Shown here: positions 62,186 through 64,000 of the stretch, one piece after another
Numbering within the stretch: the first letter of the stretch is position 1
Layout of the letters: the number at the start of each line of letters is the position of its first letter
Assembly (NCBI GenBank): GCA_023386585.1
Contig: JAEWJM010000024.1
Coordinates: 62,001 to 126,000, forward strand
Direction: 5' to 3'
Length of the DNA: 64,000 nt
From: Bacteroidota bacterium
GTDB lineage: Bacteria > Bacteroidota > Bacteroidia > Flavobacteriales > Flavobacteriaceae
The notes under the pieces: model-generated
Databases searched by the model: none
Seen by the model: only the letters and a program-made list of their open reading frames with translations
What the model was told of the DNA's origin: nothing
Translations under genes and position numbers: made by a program

Positions 62186-62301
62186 ATTGTAGAGCCGCAA
62201 TGCCTGCATTTTTCCTTGCAGAAAGTACGCAGGTAAAGGAAAATTTTAGCTACATTTCAACTCGAAAACTAATTGAACGGCACTGGCGGCTCTACGAAGC
62301 C
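62186..62301 (+). repeat. Recombination-site core S7 (type A)
   Basis: 116 bp, nearly identical to S1 (TAGAGCCGC arms) with the box CTTGCAGAAAGTACGCAGG. Confidence 0.8.
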
Positions 62302-62553
62302 GTTACTTGCAAGCGGTGTTGCGCAGAAAAAGCGCAACCATAAATTGCGCAATTGGGGTTGCTTTTTCTTTTTTCCTTGCTTTTTTATTGAGCTTTTTAA
62401 ATACTTGCGCAATTGGAATCTATAAAAGGAAAAGCCAATTGGAATCGAAAGGTATTGCGAAACTTTGCGCACCAAGCTTTGTGAAACTACAATTTCATGT
62501 TTTTGTAAAAAAGCAAGGAACAAGAAAAAGCTATTTTCCGCCTGGCAAGTAAC
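62302..62553 (+). mobile_element. Cassette 8, non-coding fold-back
   Basis: 252 bp, relative of cassettes 1, 2 and 7. Ends GTTACTTGCAAGCGG / CCGCCTGGCAAGTAAC pair with one bulged base. No convincing gene. Confidence 0.72.
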
Positions 62554-62669
62554 AATGGCTACTTTCAAGTGCTGCTTTTGTGGTATTTGCAGCAGCAAGT
62601 TAGCCAAGAAGTTTTTATCTTGCCGACAGTACTCAGCTCCTATTTCGCACCAAGAAAGTAGCCGAGGCC
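62554..62669 (+). repeat. Recombination-site core S8 (type B)
   Basis: 116 bp. Arms GGCTACTTTC / GAAAGTAGCC; inner hairpin TGCTGC ... GCAGCA; box CTTGCCGACAGTACTCAGC. Confidence 0.8.
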
Positions 62670-62699
62670 GTTGGCGGTAATTCAAGAAACATCCAAACT

Positions 62700-63056
62700 A
62701 TGTACAACGATAATTCACCGTTTTTGCTTCCTGGAAAATATCAGTTTATATCATTAAAAAATGTTCCAGCAAAGTATTTACTTAACATTCAAAATTCTGC
62801 GGCAGATGATGATTTAAAAATTTATATTAAAAACAATTTTGAAAATCTCGTGCGCCGCGCAGAAGCTGAAAAACAAAAGAATCCACCAAAGATATTGCTA
62901 AAGTGTAATAAAATATCTTATCAAACAGAAAGAGAAGCCATGAAGGAAATAGTCCGAATAGCAAGAAGAACTCAGGAAAATAAGAAGCCGGTTCGAATTT
63001 ATCAATGTTTGTGTGGAGCTTATCATTTAACGTCCAAAGAATTTTCCGAAGATTAA
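62700..63056 (+). CDS. DUF3820-like protein with C-terminal zinc-ribbon-like motif
   Basis: A 118-residue protein. The N-terminal LLPGKYQFISLKNVPAKYLL resembles DUF3820 (GKYxGxxLxDVPxxYL). Cys69, Cys103, Cys105 and His109 (KCNKISY; YQCLCGAYHLTS) could bind zinc, with an intervening basic helix. It is 30 bp inside the cassette start and 28 bp before the next gene. Role unknown; similar short zinc-ribbon proteins occur in mobile elements. Confidence 0.65.
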   Translation: MYNDNSPFLLPGKYQFISLKNVPAKYLLNIQNSAADDDLKIYIKNNFENLVRRAEAEKQKNPPKILLKCNKISYQTEREAMKEIVRIARRTQENKKPVRIYQCLCGAYHLTSKEFSED

Positions 63057-63084
63057 TATTTATATTTGACCAAAACTTAATACC

Positions 63085-63822
63085 ATGCATCAAGAAAAAA
63101 TTTTAAGTTATCTTATTAAGCTCAATCAAAACACACAGACTTTGGGATTGGTAAGTGAAATTGAAAGGGAATTATCAATTAATGGAGAAACACATGTATC
63201 TATCGAATTGCAATTAGCAATAATTTTACATCGCAACGGTCTTTATGATGAAGCTTATAATAAATTGATGTACATAGTAGACTGCGAAGAAAAAAATCAA
63301 AATTTCAGTTATAACACTATATACGCGGATGCAATAGGAATTGCAGGTTCATTTTTAATTAACCATTATTTTAGTAAATCTAAAGTCAATTATTTACATT
63401 TCTTTGATTTAAGTTTTTTATATTTAAGTAACCATATTCAAAATTTTGGTCACCAAATGTTCGATTCACTTAATCATCGTGCACTTTTAATGGATGCAAA
63501 TCACAATTATGCACGTTCATTAGGTAGCAGATTTTTAAAAACATTTTCATTTATTCCGCTCCCGCTTATTATCTCTGATTATTATTATTCTGCTCAAGGA
63601 TACATCGCTCATGGTAATTTGGAAATGGGAAAAAGCAATACTGCTAGAGCAGTTTACTTACATCAGTTTTTAGATGATATGGTTGTAAACGGCAAGGAAG
63701 CTGACCAATATGATTTGAGCGAAATGGCGGGAATGGGTAAGGAAAAACTTGTTTCAATTTACACAAAAATGGACGCTGCGGAGATTTTTAGAAATTTTGA
63801 TTTTGAGCAGTTAATCGAATAG
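63085..63822 (+). CDS. Unknown helical cassette protein
   Basis: A 245-residue protein I do not recognise. It is largely helical with repeat-like pairs (LQLAIILHRNGLYDEAYNKLMYIVDCEE; LSFLYLSNHIQNFGHQMFDSL) that may be TPR-like; two blocks are named by their ends only. Codon use is very AT-rich. Its stop overlaps the cassette's terminal inverted repeat, as often for cassette genes. No signal peptide. Accessory function, possibly defence, is a guess. Confidence 0.65.
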   Translation: MHQEKILSYLIKLNQNTQTLGLVSEIERELSINGETHVSIELQLAIILHRNGLYDEAYNKLMYIVDCEEKNQNFSYNTIYADAIGIAGSFLINHYFSKSKVNYLHFFDLSFLYLSNHIQNFGHQMFDSLNHRALLMDANHNYARSLGSRFLKTFSFIPLPLIISDYYYSAQGYIAHGNLEMGKSNTARAVYLHQFLDDMVVNGKEADQYDLSEMAGMGKEKLVSIYTKMDAAEIFRNFDFEQLIE

Positions 63823-63835
63823 AACTACCGCCAAC

Positions 63836-63951
63836 CCTCGCTAAAATACAGTGCTGCTTCGTGCCCGCCCGAACATTGTTTTTCCATCAATATTTTTAAC
63901 TTGCAGAAAATACTCAGCTCGCCAGGTCGCACCGATCTTTTAGCGGAGAAC
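63836..63951 (+). repeat. Recombination-site core S9 (type B)
   Basis: 116 bp. Arms CGCTAAAA / TTTTAGCG; TGCTGC then box CTTGCAGAAAATACTCAGC. Left flank CCGCCAAC (cassette 9), right flank GTTAGCGG (cassette 10). Confidence 0.78.
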
Positions 63952-64000
63952 GTTAGCGGTCAGGCAAAACAACGACCCGAGAAATAAATCGGGTTATTTT
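63952..64000 (+). mobile_element. Start of cassette 10 (cut by window end)
   Basis: Begins GTTAGCGGTCAGG. The array therefore continues beyond the window. Confidence 0.6.

Larger units (their letters stand above)
62670..63835 (+). mobile_element. Cassette 9, two AT-rich genes
   Basis: 1,166 bp. Ends GTTGGCGGTAATTC (62670-62683) and GAACTACCGCCAAC (63822-63835) match at 13 of 14. Carries two same-strand genes; the right end overlaps the second gene's stop codon. Confidence 0.8.
57750..64000 (+). mobile_element. Integron-like cassette array (runs off the window)
   Basis: Nine complete cassettes and part of a tenth, each starting GTT and ending AAC, alternate with nine conserved cores of 116 bp (S3 is 117). 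Cassette spans: 57750-57996, 58113-58383, 58500-60591, 60709-60881, 60998-61351, 61468-61822, 61939-62185, 62302-62553, 62670-63835, then 63952 onward. The terminal inverted repeats of each cassette covary within that cassette. The two cassettes with genes are more AT-rich than the chromosome around. Mechanism is inferred by analogy to integrons. Confidence 0.8.

Noticed and set aside
57750..62553. Reading the array as a set of MITEs
   Set aside because: Terminal inverted repeats fit, but no target duplications were seen, the end sequences differ between cassettes while cores stay constant in length, and gene-bearing cassettes follow the same rule. Not fully excluded.
57750..64000. CRISPR array
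   Set aside because: Repeats are 116 bp, palindromic and of diverged sequence, and spacers vary from 173 to 2,092 bp; no cas genes.

Overview
The window is a stretch of a Bacteroidota chromosome, most likely Flavobacteriaceae (Flavobacterium-like). This rests on several things seen directly: repeated TAnnTTTG promoter boxes, two secreted proteins with a type IX secretion C-terminal signal, the RprX/RprY pair, DUF4835, DUF6495, DUF6913 and DUF1599 family genes, a tmRNA whose tag reads GENNYALAA, and a trans-2-enoyl-CoA reductase of the FabV type. No species can be named from the sequence alone.

Bases 1-54,500 are ordinary core chromosome, densely packed with few gaps. In order they hold: an MFS exporter tail, smpB and pcm; an oxidoreductase/hydroxyacyl-CoA dehydrogenase/DUF1015/YggS/exonuclease/miaA run; rprXY; coaE and a glycosyltransferase; a T9SS-secreted protein; fabV; the bamD-rpoZ-coaBC-DUF4835-recN cluster; dapA; a 5'-nucleotidase split over two genes; ligA with three tandem YhhN-like membrane paralogues; rpsF-rpsR-rplI; a LytTR regulator; priA; nadC-yihY; a DUF4832 secreted protein; rlmH and folP; a DUF1599-DoxX-TlpA-tpiA operon; prmA and clpS; a YeeE/YedE pair; kdsA; an M28 peptidase with a sugar transporter; and a lysine-type dehydrogenase. 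Then come ssrA (tmRNA), followed by three 67-bp direct repeats, thioredoxin and an SRPBCC protein.

The unusual part is 56,548-64,000 (continuing off the end). A Xer-like tyrosine recombinase is followed by an integron-like cassette array. I count nine complete cassettes and the start of a tenth. They are separated by nine recombination-site-like cores that are 116 bp long (one is 117) although their sequences diverge. Every cassette begins with GTT and ends with AAC. The 9-18 bp at each cassette's two ends are inverted repeats of each other, and they covary within a cassette rather than within a site, as expected if whole cassettes move by recombination at the GTT. All nine end pairs carry the same A/G mismatch at position 11. 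The recombinase lacks the extra domain of classical integron integrases.

Seven of the nine cassettes are short (173-355 bp), fold-back and apparently non-coding. One carries an AAA ATPase/RloB pair resembling the AbiL phage-defence system, on the opposite strand. One carries two AT-rich genes, a DUF3820-like/zinc-ribbon protein and an unknown 245-aa protein. This array is the best candidate for an undescribed system: an integron analogue using a different recombinase and long structured sites.
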